Assembly: GCA_963772815.1 (NCBI GenBank)
Contig: CAVYYV010000007.1
Coordinates: 1 to 64,000, forward strand
Direction: 5' to 3'
DNA from: DATFFO01 sp963772815
Lineage (GTDB): Bacteria > Actinomycetota > Acidimicrobiia > Spongiisociales > ZC4RG35
Length of the DNA stretch: 64,000 bases
Positions 8,683-16,661 of this stretch are shown here, piece after piece. The stretch's first letter is position 1. Every line of letters starts with the position of its first letter. A program made the position numbers and the translations under genes. The notes beneath the pieces were generated by a model. The model saw only the letters and a list, made by a program, of their open reading frames with translations. It had not been told where the DNA came from and did no database searches.

Positions 8683-9746
8683 GATCCCCCGCCTGAACGT
8701 CCCCGCGTGGCGACGGCAGCGCTCAGGTCCAGGTTGGCCACGGCCCTGGCCTGGTCTCGCCTTCCCAGGCCGCACGACGCCCCGACATCGACCTGTCTTC
8801 CCAGCGTGTCCTCGATCAGTTCACGCAGCTGGACCAGCTCGTCCATCGACCGCTCCTCGTGGATGAAGCCGGCTGCGAAGCGCACTTCGGGCGGCAGCCT
8901 GAGTTGTGCCAGGGGGCGATAGAAATCGGGGTCCAGTGTCGGCGGTACCTCTCCCCGGGCGAAGGGGGCATGGACGAACTCGAGCTTCTGTGTGTGGGGC
9001 CAGGTCTCGATGATGGCGTTGGCTAGCTGGACCAGCGGGAGCGAGTCTTCGGGGTCTCCCATCGATTTGTGGTTCATGTCGCCGTAACACAGATGGATGC
9101 CGAAGCGGGTTCCGGTGGGGGAGCGGCGCACCGCCTTGACCAGCTCGGCTGCCAGCCGGCCGGCGACCACGGGGCGCAACGGCGCCGGCACCCGGGTCAG
9201 GAGAATCAGCGGAATCGGGATCTCCAGTTGGAACACCACGTCCTCGCCTGCCACGGCGTGGATCCGGGTGATCTCGCGCACCGTGGCATCCCGGAAAGGG
9301 GCCAGGTTGCGCAACCCCTGCACCGGCTTGAACCCGAACGCGATCAGGGACAGGTCGAGCTGGCTGGGTATGCCGACCTGAAACAGGCGATCCTCACCGT
9401 GCCGGGAGCGAAAGGACAGGAATTCGGGCCAGGATGCCTGGAAGTTCCGGGTGTAGTCCAGTTCCAGGCTGGCGAAACGGTGGCCGGGAGCAACTGCGAA
9501 GCGGGGGGTTTTCTCGTAGTCGCTCCAGTCGCCTTCTTTGGCGGTCACCAGGTCGGGATGGTCCCCGAGCCCCTCGATGATCCGTTCCACCCAGTCGAGG
9601 CGATCGCCAGTCTCGCCGTCGGGGATCCACAAGGGGAGCTGCTCGCCCAGATGCTCGGCGAAGATCTCGAGGGCGGCCCGGGTGTCGGGGGCCGGCACCG
9701 TGCCGACCAAATGAACGCGCCGTAAGTCTGAGGAGGGTTCGGACAT
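8634..9746 (-). CDS. Uncharacterised MetE/UROD-like barrel protein
   Basis: A 370-residue soluble protein starting at ATG 9746. The opening VHLVGTVPAPDTRAALEIFAEHLG and the later IPDGETGDR resemble small stand-alone relatives of cobalamin-independent methionine synthase (the MetE/uroporphyrinogen decarboxylase barrel superfamily). I do not see the full zinc-binding His-Cys-Cys set of true MetE. GIHLCYGDMNHKSM contains one His and one Cys, and ASCGLGRRD near the end another Cys. A methyl-transfer role is therefore only a superfamily-level guess. The last about 30 residues are low-complexity and overlap the convergent M15 gene. A strong hairpin abuts the start codon. Confidence 0.55.
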   Translation of the reverse strand: MSEPSSDLRRVHLVGTVPAPDTRAALEIFAEHLGEQLPLWIPDGETGDRLDWVERIIEGLGDHPDLVTAKEGDWSDYEKTPRFAVAPGHRFASLELDYTRNFQASWPEFLSFRSRHGEDRLFQVGIPSQLDLSLIAFGFKPVQGLRNLAPFRDATVREITRIHAVAGEDVVFQLEIPIPLILLTRVPAPLRPVVAGRLAAELVKAVRRSPTGTRFGIHLCYGDMNHKSMGDPEDSLPLVQLANAIIETWPHTQKLEFVHAPFARGEVPPTLDPDFYRPLAQLRLPPEVRFAAGFIHEERSMDELVQLRELIEDTLGRQVDVGASCGLGRRDQARAVANLDLSAAVATRGRSGGGSQPGSQAAARCRKAAI

Positions 9747-9774
9747 GTGGTGGGCGCATCCTCGCCCACCACAT
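9745..9774 (-). promoter_or_regulatory. Hairpin between catalase and MetE-like gene, touching the start codon
   Basis: Perfect 12-bp arms (9745-9756 and 9763-9774) enclose a 6-base loop. On the minus strand the hairpin starts 17 bases after the catalase stop and ends inside the ATG of the MetE-like gene. The loop carries AGGATG, so a possible ribosome-binding site is inside it. There is no U-tract. It could be an attenuator or terminator of the catalase message, or a translational control element. Confidence 0.5.
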
Positions 9775-9791
9775 CATCAGCGTCAAACGTC

Positions 9792-11242
9792 TCAGTCTCC
9801 GTTCAGGCCCTTGGCTACGCGGGCCCCGAGGTCGTCATGGACGTTGCGCCAGTAGTCGATCACGCGCGCCTTGACGTCGTCGGACACTCCCTGGCTGGCA
9901 TGGGCCACGATGTTCCTGACCAGATGGTCGACTTCCGTTGGGGTGAGCACGTCTTCGACCAACATCCGGGGCTGAATGAAGTCGTCGTCATCGCGATGCC
10001 GGCGGTACGGGGCCCTCATCGAGCTCACCGGCCGGCCAGCGGGTGTGTGTCTCCCCCGCCCGGTCGGGGTTGGCCTGGGGGCCTCCATAGCTGTTGGGGG
10101 CATAGACGGGATCGGGCGGGTTGCTGTAACGCATTCCACCGTCACGGTTATAGCTGTTGACCTCCGACTTGGGCCGGTTGATGGGCACCTGCAGGTAGTT
10201 GGTGCCGATGCGGTGCCGGTGCGTGTCCGGGTAGCTGAACAGACGGCCGAGCAGCATCTTGTCGGGTGACGGCTCGATCCCCGGAATCATGTTGGCCGGT
10301 TCGAAGGCGGCCTGCTCGACCTCGGCGAAGTAGTTCTCGGGATTGCGATTGAGCACCAGGCGCCCGATCTCGATTGGCGGGTAGTCGGCGTGCGGCCAGA
10401 CCTTGGTCAGGTCGAACGGATTGAACCGATAGTCCTCGGCCTCCTCGACCGGCATGATCTGCATCTCCAGATCCCAGGAGGCCTCCTGGCCCGAGGCCAG
10501 GGTCTGGTAGAGGTCGCGACGGTGATAGTCGGGATCCTCGGAGACCATGGCCTGGGCCTCGGAGTCGGTGAAGTTCTCGATCCCCTGGTCGGTCTTGAAG
10601 TGGTACTTCACGTAGAAGGCGTCGCCGGCGCGATTCACCCAGGTGAAGGTGTGGCTCCCATACCCGTTCATGTTGCGGTAGGTGCCGCGGGGTTCCGCGA
10701 TCGCTCATGAGGAATGTCACCTGGTGGGCGGACTCGGGCGACAGGGTCCAGAAATCCCACTGCATGTCGTTGTCCCGCATCCCATTGTCGGCGCGCCGCT
10801 TCTGGGAGTGGATGAAATCCTGAAACTTCTGCGGGTCGCGGATGAAGAAGATCGGCGTGTTGTTTCCGACCAGGTCGTAGTTGCCGTCGTCGCTGTAGAA
10901 CTTGATGGCGAAGCCACGCGGGTCGCGCACGGTGTCGGCCGATCCCATCTCGCCGGCAACGGTGGAGAAGCGGAGAAAGACGTCGGTTCGAGCCCCCTTC
11001 TGGAAGACGCTGGCCTTGGTGTAGTCACTCACGTCCTCGTAGCACTCGAAGTACCCGTGGGCACCGGCGCCCTTGGCATGGACGACCCGTTCGGGGACGC
11101 GTTCCCGGTTGAACTGGGCCATCTTCTGGACCAGGTAGTGGTCCTGGAGCAGGATGGGTCCCTCCTCGCCTGCGGTGAGGGAGTACTCGTCCGACGGTGC
11201 GGGGATTCCTGCATCGGTTGTGGTGTCGCGTCGTTCGGTCAT
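9792..11242 (-). CDS. katA: Haem catalase, with two frameshifts
   Basis: Three consecutive minus-strand frames join into one monofunctional catalase of about 483 residues, which breaks down hydrogen peroxide in the cytoplasm. The start is the ATG at 11242 (MTERRDTTT). The active-site stretch RVVHAKGAGAHGYFE carries the distal His, VGNNTPIFFIRDP and the Asn follow, and RLFSYPDTHRHRIGTNY carries the haem-ligand Tyr. The C-terminal DDDDFIQPR and HLVRNIVAHA are also typical. The frame changes near 10685, where one extra G after the codons for DRGTPR restores TYRNMNGYGSHTF, and again near 10025. Since all catalytic residues remain, sequence error is likelier than decay. It is followed upstream by DUF2180 and a divergent Fur-family gene, which suggests peroxide-responsive control. 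Confidence 0.88.
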
Positions 11243-11264
11243 TGTCGGGCTCCTCTCGAGTCGC

Positions 11265-11492
11265 TCACTGGGCCCAGGCTCGGGCGGGGACGTGTGCGCC
11301 CATCGCCAGGCAGGTTTCGCAGGTGAAGGCACGCGTCTCGACCGGGACCTGCTCCACGACGTTGCCGGTGGGAACGTTTCTGGTCGTGATGGTCATCGTT
11401 CCGTGTCGGTCACAGCAGGCTGCCCCGCAATGGACGCAAATCCCGATGGCAGGGGTGATCGTTCCCTCGCCCTGACAAATCAGGCAGTGCAT
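11265..11492 (-). CDS. Small Cys/His-rich DUF2180-like protein
   Basis: A 75-residue protein with the pattern CLIC at the N-terminus, then CVHCGAACCDRH and CETC. This set of Cys and His resembles a double zinc ribbon or B-box-like fold and matches my recollection of DUF2180 proteins (about 70 residues, no known function). It lies 22 bp upstream of the catalase start on the same strand and 31 bp from the palindrome shared with the divergent Fur gene, so it probably heads the catalase transcript. A metal- or redox-linked role is suggested by position only. Confidence 0.65.
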   Translation of the reverse strand: MHCLICQGEGTITPAIGICVHCGAACCDRHGTMTITTRNVPTGNVVEQVPVETRAFTCETCLAMGAHVPARAWAQ

Positions 11493-11522
11493 GATCCTCC
11501 TTGCGTGGCCTCAAGGCCTTCC

Positions 11523-11564
11523 TCAATTTTGAATCTATCAAGAAATGGATAAATTCAAAATTGA
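11523..11564. promoter_or_regulatory. Long AT-rich palindrome between fur and DUF2180-catalase: likely Fur/PerR operator
   Basis: Perfect 12-bp arms (TCAATTTTGAAT at 11523-11534 and its complement at 11553-11564) are extended inward by four more paired bases after one mismatch. The whole 42-bp block is strikingly AT-rich in GC-rich surroundings. It sits between divergent genes for a Fur-family regulator and a catalase, the classic place for an autoregulatory peroxide or iron operator. The sequence is not the E. coli Fur box, so the regulator assignment is inference. Confidence 0.7.
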
Positions 11565-11643
11565 TCGACGTGCTCGAGGAGCAGTTCCGGTTACGCTTGT
11601 GGCCGCAATTTCGCCGATCTCGACCGTTTGGCCGGAGTCCTGT

Positions 11644-12093
11644 GTGAGAACGAATACGACAAGTTCACGAAGTTCACGCGCCCACCGTTTGAGACAGGCC
11701 GGTCTGTCGGTGACCAGGCCGCGCTTGTTGGTTCTGTCCTGCCTGGAGGATGGGCAGGGCCACATGGCCGTGGACGACATCGCCTCCTCCTTGGCGCTGA
11801 CGGCCGAGGAGGAGCTCCCCCGGGCGTCGATCTACAACGTGGTGCGCGACCTGGTCACGGCCGGCATCGCCATGCAGGCCGATGTGGGGCCGGGACGCGC
11901 CCTGTACGAGGTGGCCGACGAGTGGCACCACCACTTCGTCTGTCGGCATTGTGGACATGTGGTCGACGTCCCCTGCGAGGAAGGGGAGAAGCCCTGTCTG
12001 GAGGCGACCGTTCCCGGTGTCGTGGTCGACGAAGCGCAGGTCATCTTCCGGGGCCTGTGCGAATCGTGCGTCAAGGCCGAGAACATCGTCTGA
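11644..12093 (+). CDS. Fur-family metalloregulator (PerR/FurA-like)
   Basis: I choose the GTG at 11644 (149 residues, the normal Fur length), with GGAG six bases upstream. The longer in-frame ATG at 11545 lies inside the palindrome and would add 33 unrelated residues. The N-terminal winged helix has LRQAGLSVTRPRLLVLSCLE and PRASIYNVVRDLVTAGI. The C-terminal half has the metal-site stretch EWHHHFVCRHCGHVVDVPC and a second CxxC (CESC), giving the structural zinc site of two CxxC pairs. Its divergent position to catalase points to a PerR or FurA role in peroxide response, with the AT-rich palindrome upstream as its likely operator. The sensed metal cannot be told from sequence. Confidence 0.85.
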   Translation: MRTNTTSSRSSRAHRLRQAGLSVTRPRLLVLSCLEDGQGHMAVDDIASSLALTAEEELPRASIYNVVRDLVTAGIAMQADVGPGRALYEVADEWHHHFVCRHCGHVVDVPCEEGEKPCLEATVPGVVVDEAQVIFRGLCESCVKAENIV

Positions 12094-12145
12094 CCCGATC
12101 GACCCGCCTAAGCCCGGGTTGCCCTACTAACTGCGCAGGCCGTTC

Positions 12146-12151
12146 TAGGCT
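12146..12151 (+). promoter_or_regulatory. Putative -10 element of the SpoIID/LytB gene
   Basis: TAGGCT lies 27 bases before the ATG at 12179. A purine-rich ribosome-binding site (CAGGGGGAG) lies between them, so this gene has an ordinary leader. Confidence 0.35.
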
Positions 12152-12178
12152 TGCCCGAGGGCAGGGGGAGTAGAGCAA

Positions 12179-14098
12179 ATGATGTTCAAACGATTCCGCA
12201 TCGCCTTCGTGGCCACTGCCGTGGCGTTTCTTCTGCCGATCGCCCAGTCTGCTGTTGGGGCCGAGGGTGATTTCATGATCGACGGCGGAGGCTGGGGTCA
12301 CGGTGTGGGCATGTCCCAGTACGGCGCCTACGGGATGGCAGCCCTGGACGGCATGAAGGTCGACGAGATCATCGGCCACTACTACAGCGGCGCCCAGCTG
12401 ACCGATGCCGCCGGTCTGGCCGGCGTTCCGGCCTGGATCCTCGAGCCCGAGGCGCTGGCGGTCAACGTTGCCTCCAAGCGCACCCACCTGGACTTCAAGG
12501 TGATTTCGAGTACGACCGGGGTGGAGGTGTGCCAAACGGGGGATGGGCATCCGGACCAGTGCACAGAAGACTCGAGCGTATCCGACAACCCCGACGACAC
12601 GGTCATGAAAGATGAGACGCTGCGCGTCCGACGCAACGGCGATGGCACCTGTACCCGCTCGATTCTGCTATCCGGCGCCACCAAGCCGGGCTCGGCGGTG
12701 ACCGGCGATTGCCACATCGACATCACCTGGGACGACTCCGGCCCGGACAGCGGCATCTATTCGGTCGATACAAGGATCCAGATCCCCGACTCCTACGACA
12801 ACCCCGATCTGATCTATGCCCGAGGACCATTCGAGCTTCGGCCCCATGACAGCGCTCCCACCTTCGACGTGACCGTTCGGCTGGGCCTGGAGGAGTACCT
12901 GTTGGGTCTGGGGGAGATGCCCCTCGGCTGGCCGATAGAGGCCCTCAAGGCGCAGGCGGTGGCGGCCCGTTCCTATGCGGTCAGGTTGGTGACGGCACGG
13001 GGCGGGCCCGACGGGACCGGACGTCTGGCCGATTGTGGGTGTCACATCAGGCGCACCACTGCCGACCAGAACTACGACGCCTGGTGGGTTGAGGGATACG
13101 ACGTCACCGGCAACTGGCATACGGCAGTGGCAGACACGGCGGGGAAGGTGGTCACGCACAAGGACGTAGACGGAGGCAACTCCGTTCTGGCCACCTACTA
13201 CTCGTCGTCCACCGGCGGTGCCACGGAGAACGTCGAGGACATCTTCGGAGGAAGCCCCCAGCCTTATCTGAAGTCCGTCGACGACCACTGGGCCGTCGAC
13301 CCGTCCATCAACAATCCCTATGCGAAGTGGACCAAACTCATCTCCAAGGCCGCCGCCGCCCAGTGGCTGGGATGGGACGAGGTGCGCAGCGTCAAACAGG
13401 TGGCGGGACCCCCCGGCACGGTGGTTCACTTCGAGGGAATGGACGCGGGAGCGCCGGTGACGGCCGACAAGACCGGGGCCGAGCTCCGGGCGGCCTTCGG
13501 GCTCCTGTCACCGTACGTCTCAGACGTGACCAGGGAGGGCCCGCCCCCGCCTCCCTTCACGGACATTTCCGGATCGATCCACTACGACAACATCGCCTAC
13601 ATCTGGAGGGCCGGCGTCACGAAGGGCTGCAATCCGCCCGACAACACGCTGTATTGCCCGACCGATCCTGTCACCCGCCAGCAGATGGCGTCGTTCCTGG
13701 TTCGGGCACTGGGGCTTCCTGCCGCCCAGAGCGATCACTTCACCGACGATGCAGGCTCGGTGCACGAGGGAGACATCAACTCCCTGGCCGAGGCCGGGAT
13801 CACCAAGGGCTGCAACCCGCCCGACAACACCCGGTACTGCCCGGAGCGGCGTGTCACCCGGGGGGAGATGGCTGCCTTCCTGGTGCGGGCCTTCGGATAC
13901 ACGGACCAAGGGAGCGGGAACCTGTTCACCGACGACGACAGCTCGATCTTCGAAGCCGATATCGATCGTCTGGCTGTGGCCGGCGTGACCAAGGGCTGTA
14001 ATCCGCCCGACAACACCCGGTTCTGCCCAGACGATCCAGTCACGCGAGAACAAATGGCCTCGTTCCTGGCCCGGGCGCTGCGCGCAGCCGGCGGCTGA
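12179..14098 (+). CDS. Secreted SpoIID/LytB-domain protein with three SLH-like repeats
   Basis: A 639-residue protein with a signal peptide (residues 5-28). The SpoIID/LytB signatures are all present: GGWGHGVGMSQYGAYGMAALDG with HYYSGAQL at residues 38-82, then LEEYLLGLGEMPLGWP with ALKAQAVAARSYAV at about 235-265, and YYSSSTGGATENVEDIF with PYLKSVDDHW after 335. SpoIID relatives are peptidoglycan glycan-strand lytic enzymes, and the Glu of GEMP is the expected catalytic acid. The GHGVGMSQYGA block precedes the EMP block, the reverse of B. subtilis SpoIID. Three SLH-like units with CX8C pairs occupy about 460-639. It is probably a surface-attached cell-wall enzyme, outside any sporulation context. 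Confidence 0.88.
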   Translation: MMFKRFRIAFVATAVAFLLPIAQSAVGAEGDFMIDGGGWGHGVGMSQYGAYGMAALDGMKVDEIIGHYYSGAQLTDAAGLAGVPAWILEPEALAVNVASKRTHLDFKVISSTTGVEVCQTGDGHPDQCTEDSSVSDNPDDTVMKDETLRVRRNGDGTCTRSILLSGATKPGSAVTGDCHIDITWDDSGPDSGIYSVDTRIQIPDSYDNPDLIYARGPFELRPHDSAPTFDVTVRLGLEEYLLGLGEMPLGWPIEALKAQAVAARSYAVRLVTARGGPDGTGRLADCGCHIRRTTADQNYDAWWVEGYDVTGNWHTAVADTAGKVVTHKDVDGGNSVLATYYSSSTGGATENVEDIFGGSPQPYLKSVDDHWAVDPSINNPYAKWTKLISKAAAAQWLGWDEVRSVKQVAGPPGTVVHFEGMDAGAPVTADKTGAELRAAFGLLSPYVSDVTREGPPPPPFTDISGSIHYDNIAYIWRAGVTKGCNPPDNTLYCPTDPVTRQQMASFLVRALGLPAAQSDHFTDDAGSVHEGDINSLAEAGITKGCNPPDNTRYCPERRVTRGEMAAFLVRAFGYTDQGSGNLFTDDDSSIFEADIDRLAVAGVTKGCNPPDNTRFCPDDPVTREQMASFLARALRAAGG

Positions 14099-14267
14099 CC
14101 CAGCCCCATGGTCGCCTCTGCTTGTGTGTTGGCGGACGGTTCACGGCCTCTCTGGACCGTGGCGTTCGCCATGCGGTCCTGGAGGTCCGGTGAGCGGGCA
14201 GGGCGTTCGCGGGTGTCCAAAGCACCGGAGGAGCGTCCGCTCAGGTCCGCGAGATGGGCGGCTCCGG

Positions 14268-14273
14268 TAGCAT
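14268..14273 (+). promoter_or_regulatory. Putative -10 element of the nucleotide-sugar dehydrogenase gene
   Basis: TAGCAT lies 28 bases before the TTG at 14302. If it is used, transcription begins downstream of the ATG at 14254, which is why the TTG start was chosen for the next gene. Confidence 0.35.
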
Positions 14274-14301
14274 TCAGCGGGTTTCCACACCGAGGTTCGA
14301 C

Positions 14302-15597
14302 TTGACTTCTCCTGTAGAGCGATTCTCCAGCCAGCCTTGGACGGCCGGGGTGATCGGGCTGGGATATGTGGGCCTGCCCCTGGCCATGACTGCTTCCCGG
14401 AAGGGCCTCGAGGTGATCGGCTTCGACGTGTCATCAGCCCGTGTCAAACAGCTATCCGAGGGTGTCTCCCACGTGGGCGACGTGTCTGATGAAGAGCTCA
14501 AGGAGGCGATCGCGGCCGGCGCCGTGTTCACCGACGATGCCTCTGCTCTTGCCGAGGCCGATGCCATCTTCATCTGTGTGCCCTCTCCACTGGGGCGTAA
14601 TCGCCAGCCCGACTTGTCGTTCATCGAGTCGGCCGCCGCCACCGTCGCCTCGGTGGTTCGGCCGGGCCAGCTGGTGTCACTCGAGTCCACCACGTACCCG
14701 GGCAGCACCGAGGACATCCTGGTCCCGGCGGTCGAGGAGGCGGGGATGGCCATCGACGACGACGTGTATGTCTCGTTCTCCCCCGAACGCGTTTCGCCCG
14801 GCGACGCCATGAAGACGGCCGACATCCCCAAGGTGGTGGGAGGGGTTACGGAACTCTCCGGCCGTGTCGCCGAAGCCGCCTACCGCCGGCTGGTGCCATC
14901 CGTGCATATGGTTTCTTCGGCCCGGGCCGCTGAGATGGCCAAGCTGCTCGAGAACACCTACCGGGCGGTCAACATAGGCTTGATCAACGAGATGGCTCAG
15001 CTGGCCCACGAGCTCGATATCGACATCTGGGAGGTGGTCGACGCCGCAGCTACCAAGCCGTTTGGGTTCCAGCCCTTCTATCCGGGTCCGGGGGTGGGTG
15101 GGCACTGCATCCCGCTCGATCCTCAGTACCTGGCGTGGAGGGCACGAGAGGCCAATTTCGCCACCCGGTTCATCGACACCGCCGAGCAGGTCAATTCCCG
15201 GATGCCCGCCTACACGGCCTCTCGCGTCGCCGATATCCTCAATCGCCAGGGCCGGCCCGTCTTCGGAACGGATATCCTGGCCATCGGTGTGGCCTACAAG
15301 CGCGACATCGCCGACGATCGAGAATCTGCCTCGCTTCTCGTGATCCAGGAGCTGGTGGACAGGGGGGCCAACGTCTCGGTTCTCGATCCCGTCGTGGGCC
15401 GAGACGGGATCCGCCGTCACGGCCTGGAGCCGGTCGATGAGGAGGCCGACCTGTCCCGCTTTCCCCTGGCGGTCGTGCTGACGGATCACACCTCCATCGA
15501 CTATGAGGCAGTGGCCGCCCAGGTGGGCGAGGTCTTCGACACCCGGGGCGTCTATCGGCGCCGGGGGTCGGCTGCCTCCAACGTGACTCCGTTGTGA
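14302..15597 (+). CDS. UDP-sugar 6-dehydrogenase (WecC/WbpA-type)
   Basis: A protein of about 431 residues in the UDP-glucose/GDP-mannose dehydrogenase family. The NAD-binding motif GVIGLGYVGLPLA, substrate-contact segments (ESTTYPGSTEDILVP, FSPERVSPGD) and the catalytic Cys in GVGGHCIPLDP are visible. FSPERVSPGD and HCIPLDP are typical of the branch acting on UDP-N-acetyl sugars (WecC, WbpA), unlike the Ugd branch found at 36884. It makes a UDP-hexosaminuronic acid for surface polysaccharide. The TTG at 14302 has GAGG six bases upstream; an ATG at 14254 would add 16 residues. The stop overlaps the GTG of the next glycosyltransferase (GTGA), so the two are probably translated together. Confidence 0.88.
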   Translation: MTSPVERFSSQPWTAGVIGLGYVGLPLAMTASRKGLEVIGFDVSSARVKQLSEGVSHVGDVSDEELKEAIAAGAVFTDDASALAEADAIFICVPSPLGRNRQPDLSFIESAAATVASVVRPGQLVSLESTTYPGSTEDILVPAVEEAGMAIDDDVYVSFSPERVSPGDAMKTADIPKVVGGVTELSGRVAEAAYRRLVPSVHMVSSARAAEMAKLLENTYRAVNIGLINEMAQLAHELDIDIWEVVDAAATKPFGFQPFYPGPGVGGHCIPLDPQYLAWRAREANFATRFIDTAEQVNSRMPAYTASRVADILNRQGRPVFGTDILAIGVAYKRDIADDRESASLLVIQELVDRGANVSVLDPVVGRDGIRRHGLEPVDEEADLSRFPLAVVLTDHTSIDYEAVAAQVGEVFDTRGVYRRRGSAASNVTPL

Positions 15598-16661
15598 GCC
15601 GACCCCGGCTACTGGTGGTCACCACCGTCCACCAGCCGGACGACGCACGGATCAGAGCCAAGCTGATCCGCACCCTCACATCAGAGTGGGATGTCACGTA
15701 CGCCACCCGGCTCCCCGGACCGACAGACCGCCACGGTCTCGTCTGGATCCCCCTTCATGGAGGTCGTGCGGGTCGGTGGATATCCGCCGCCCGGCTCATG
15801 CAGATGAAGCGGTGGGACCTGGTGGCTATCCACGACCCCGAGCTGTTGCCGGCGGGCATCCTCCGGTCCCTGCTTCGTAGAGCGACACTGTTCGATCTCC
15901 ACGAAGACCTTCCGGCTCAGATCAAGCACAAGGAATGGCTGCCGGCGTGGCTTCGCGCCCCGGCAGCGTGGCTGGCGGCAAAGCTGTTGAGGCTGGCCGA
16001 GAGATGTATGGCGATCACGCTGGCCGAGCCCGGCTATCTGCGCCTGTTCGCCCGACCCCATCCGGTGCTCGAGAACTACCTCTCATCGCCCGACCTGCCA
16101 CCACCCGTGCCCGCATCTCCCCAGCCCTTTCTCGCATACGTGGGCGACATCACGCGACAGCGCGGCGCCTACCTCGCCATCGAGGCAGCGGCCGGGGCCT
16201 CATGTCCACTGCTCATGATCGGCCGCATTGCGCCTGCAGAGCTCCACCCCCAGCTCGTTGCCCGGGCCGCCACCGCCGGTGTCGACCTGACCTTGACCGG
16301 GCCTTTGCCCCATCCCGAGGCGATGGCTCGCGTCGGCCCCGCCCTGGCCGGGTTGTCGCCTCTGCTGGACGTGCCCAACTACCACGACTCGCTGCCGACC
16401 AAGGTCCTCGAGTATCTCGCCCTGGGGCTTCCGGTCCTCGCCTCCGACCTGCCCGGGACACGGGCGGTCGCGGCTGGCATGACCGGGATGGTGTTCGTGG
16501 CGCCCGGCGATACGGGTGCCTGGCGCCGCGCCGGGAAGAGGCTGGTCGACGACGGGGAGCTCCGGGCCCGGGCGCGGGCCGATGCAGGCGAGGTGCGGGA
16601 GCGATTCGCTTGGCCGGCCGAGGCTGCGCTCAGCGCTTACCGGGAGGCGGTCCGGCGATGA
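15594..16661 (+). CDS. Glycosyltransferase, GT4-like
   Basis: A 355-residue GT-B glycosyltransferase starting at a GTG that overlaps the previous stop. The N-domain opens with RLLVVTTVHQPDDARIRA and contains DLVAIHDPELLPAG and LFDLHEDLP. The C-domain has AYVGDITRQRGAYLAIEA, LLMIGR and the donor-binding stretch LPTKVLEYLALGLPVLASDLPGTRAV, with the E-x7-E-like Glu of family GT4. No signal peptide or membrane helix is seen, so it acts at the cytoplasmic face. With the coupled UDP-sugar dehydrogenase it probably builds a uronic-acid-containing repeat unit. The acceptor is unknown. Its end overlaps the convergent GT2 gene by 32 bp. Confidence 0.85.
   Translation: MSRPRLLVVTTVHQPDDARIRAKLIRTLTSEWDVTYATRLPGPTDRHGLVWIPLHGGRAGRWISAARLMQMKRWDLVAIHDPELLPAGILRSLLRRATLFDLHEDLPAQIKHKEWLPAWLRAPAAWLAAKLLRLAERCMAITLAEPGYLRLFARPHPVLENYLSSPDLPPPVPASPQPFLAYVGDITRQRGAYLAIEAAAGASCPLLMIGRIAPAELHPQLVARAATAGVDLTLTGPLPHPEAMARVGPALAGLSPLLDVPNYHDSLPTKVLEYLALGLPVLASDLPGTRAVAAGMTGMVFVAPGDTGAWRRAGKRLVDDGELRARARADAGEVRERFAWPAEAALSAYREAVRR

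Noticed and set aside
11545..11643. Longer N-terminus for the Fur-family protein
   Set aside because: The ATG lies inside the AT-rich palindrome, and the added residues have no similarity to the family. The GTG at 11644 has a ribosome-binding site and normal length.
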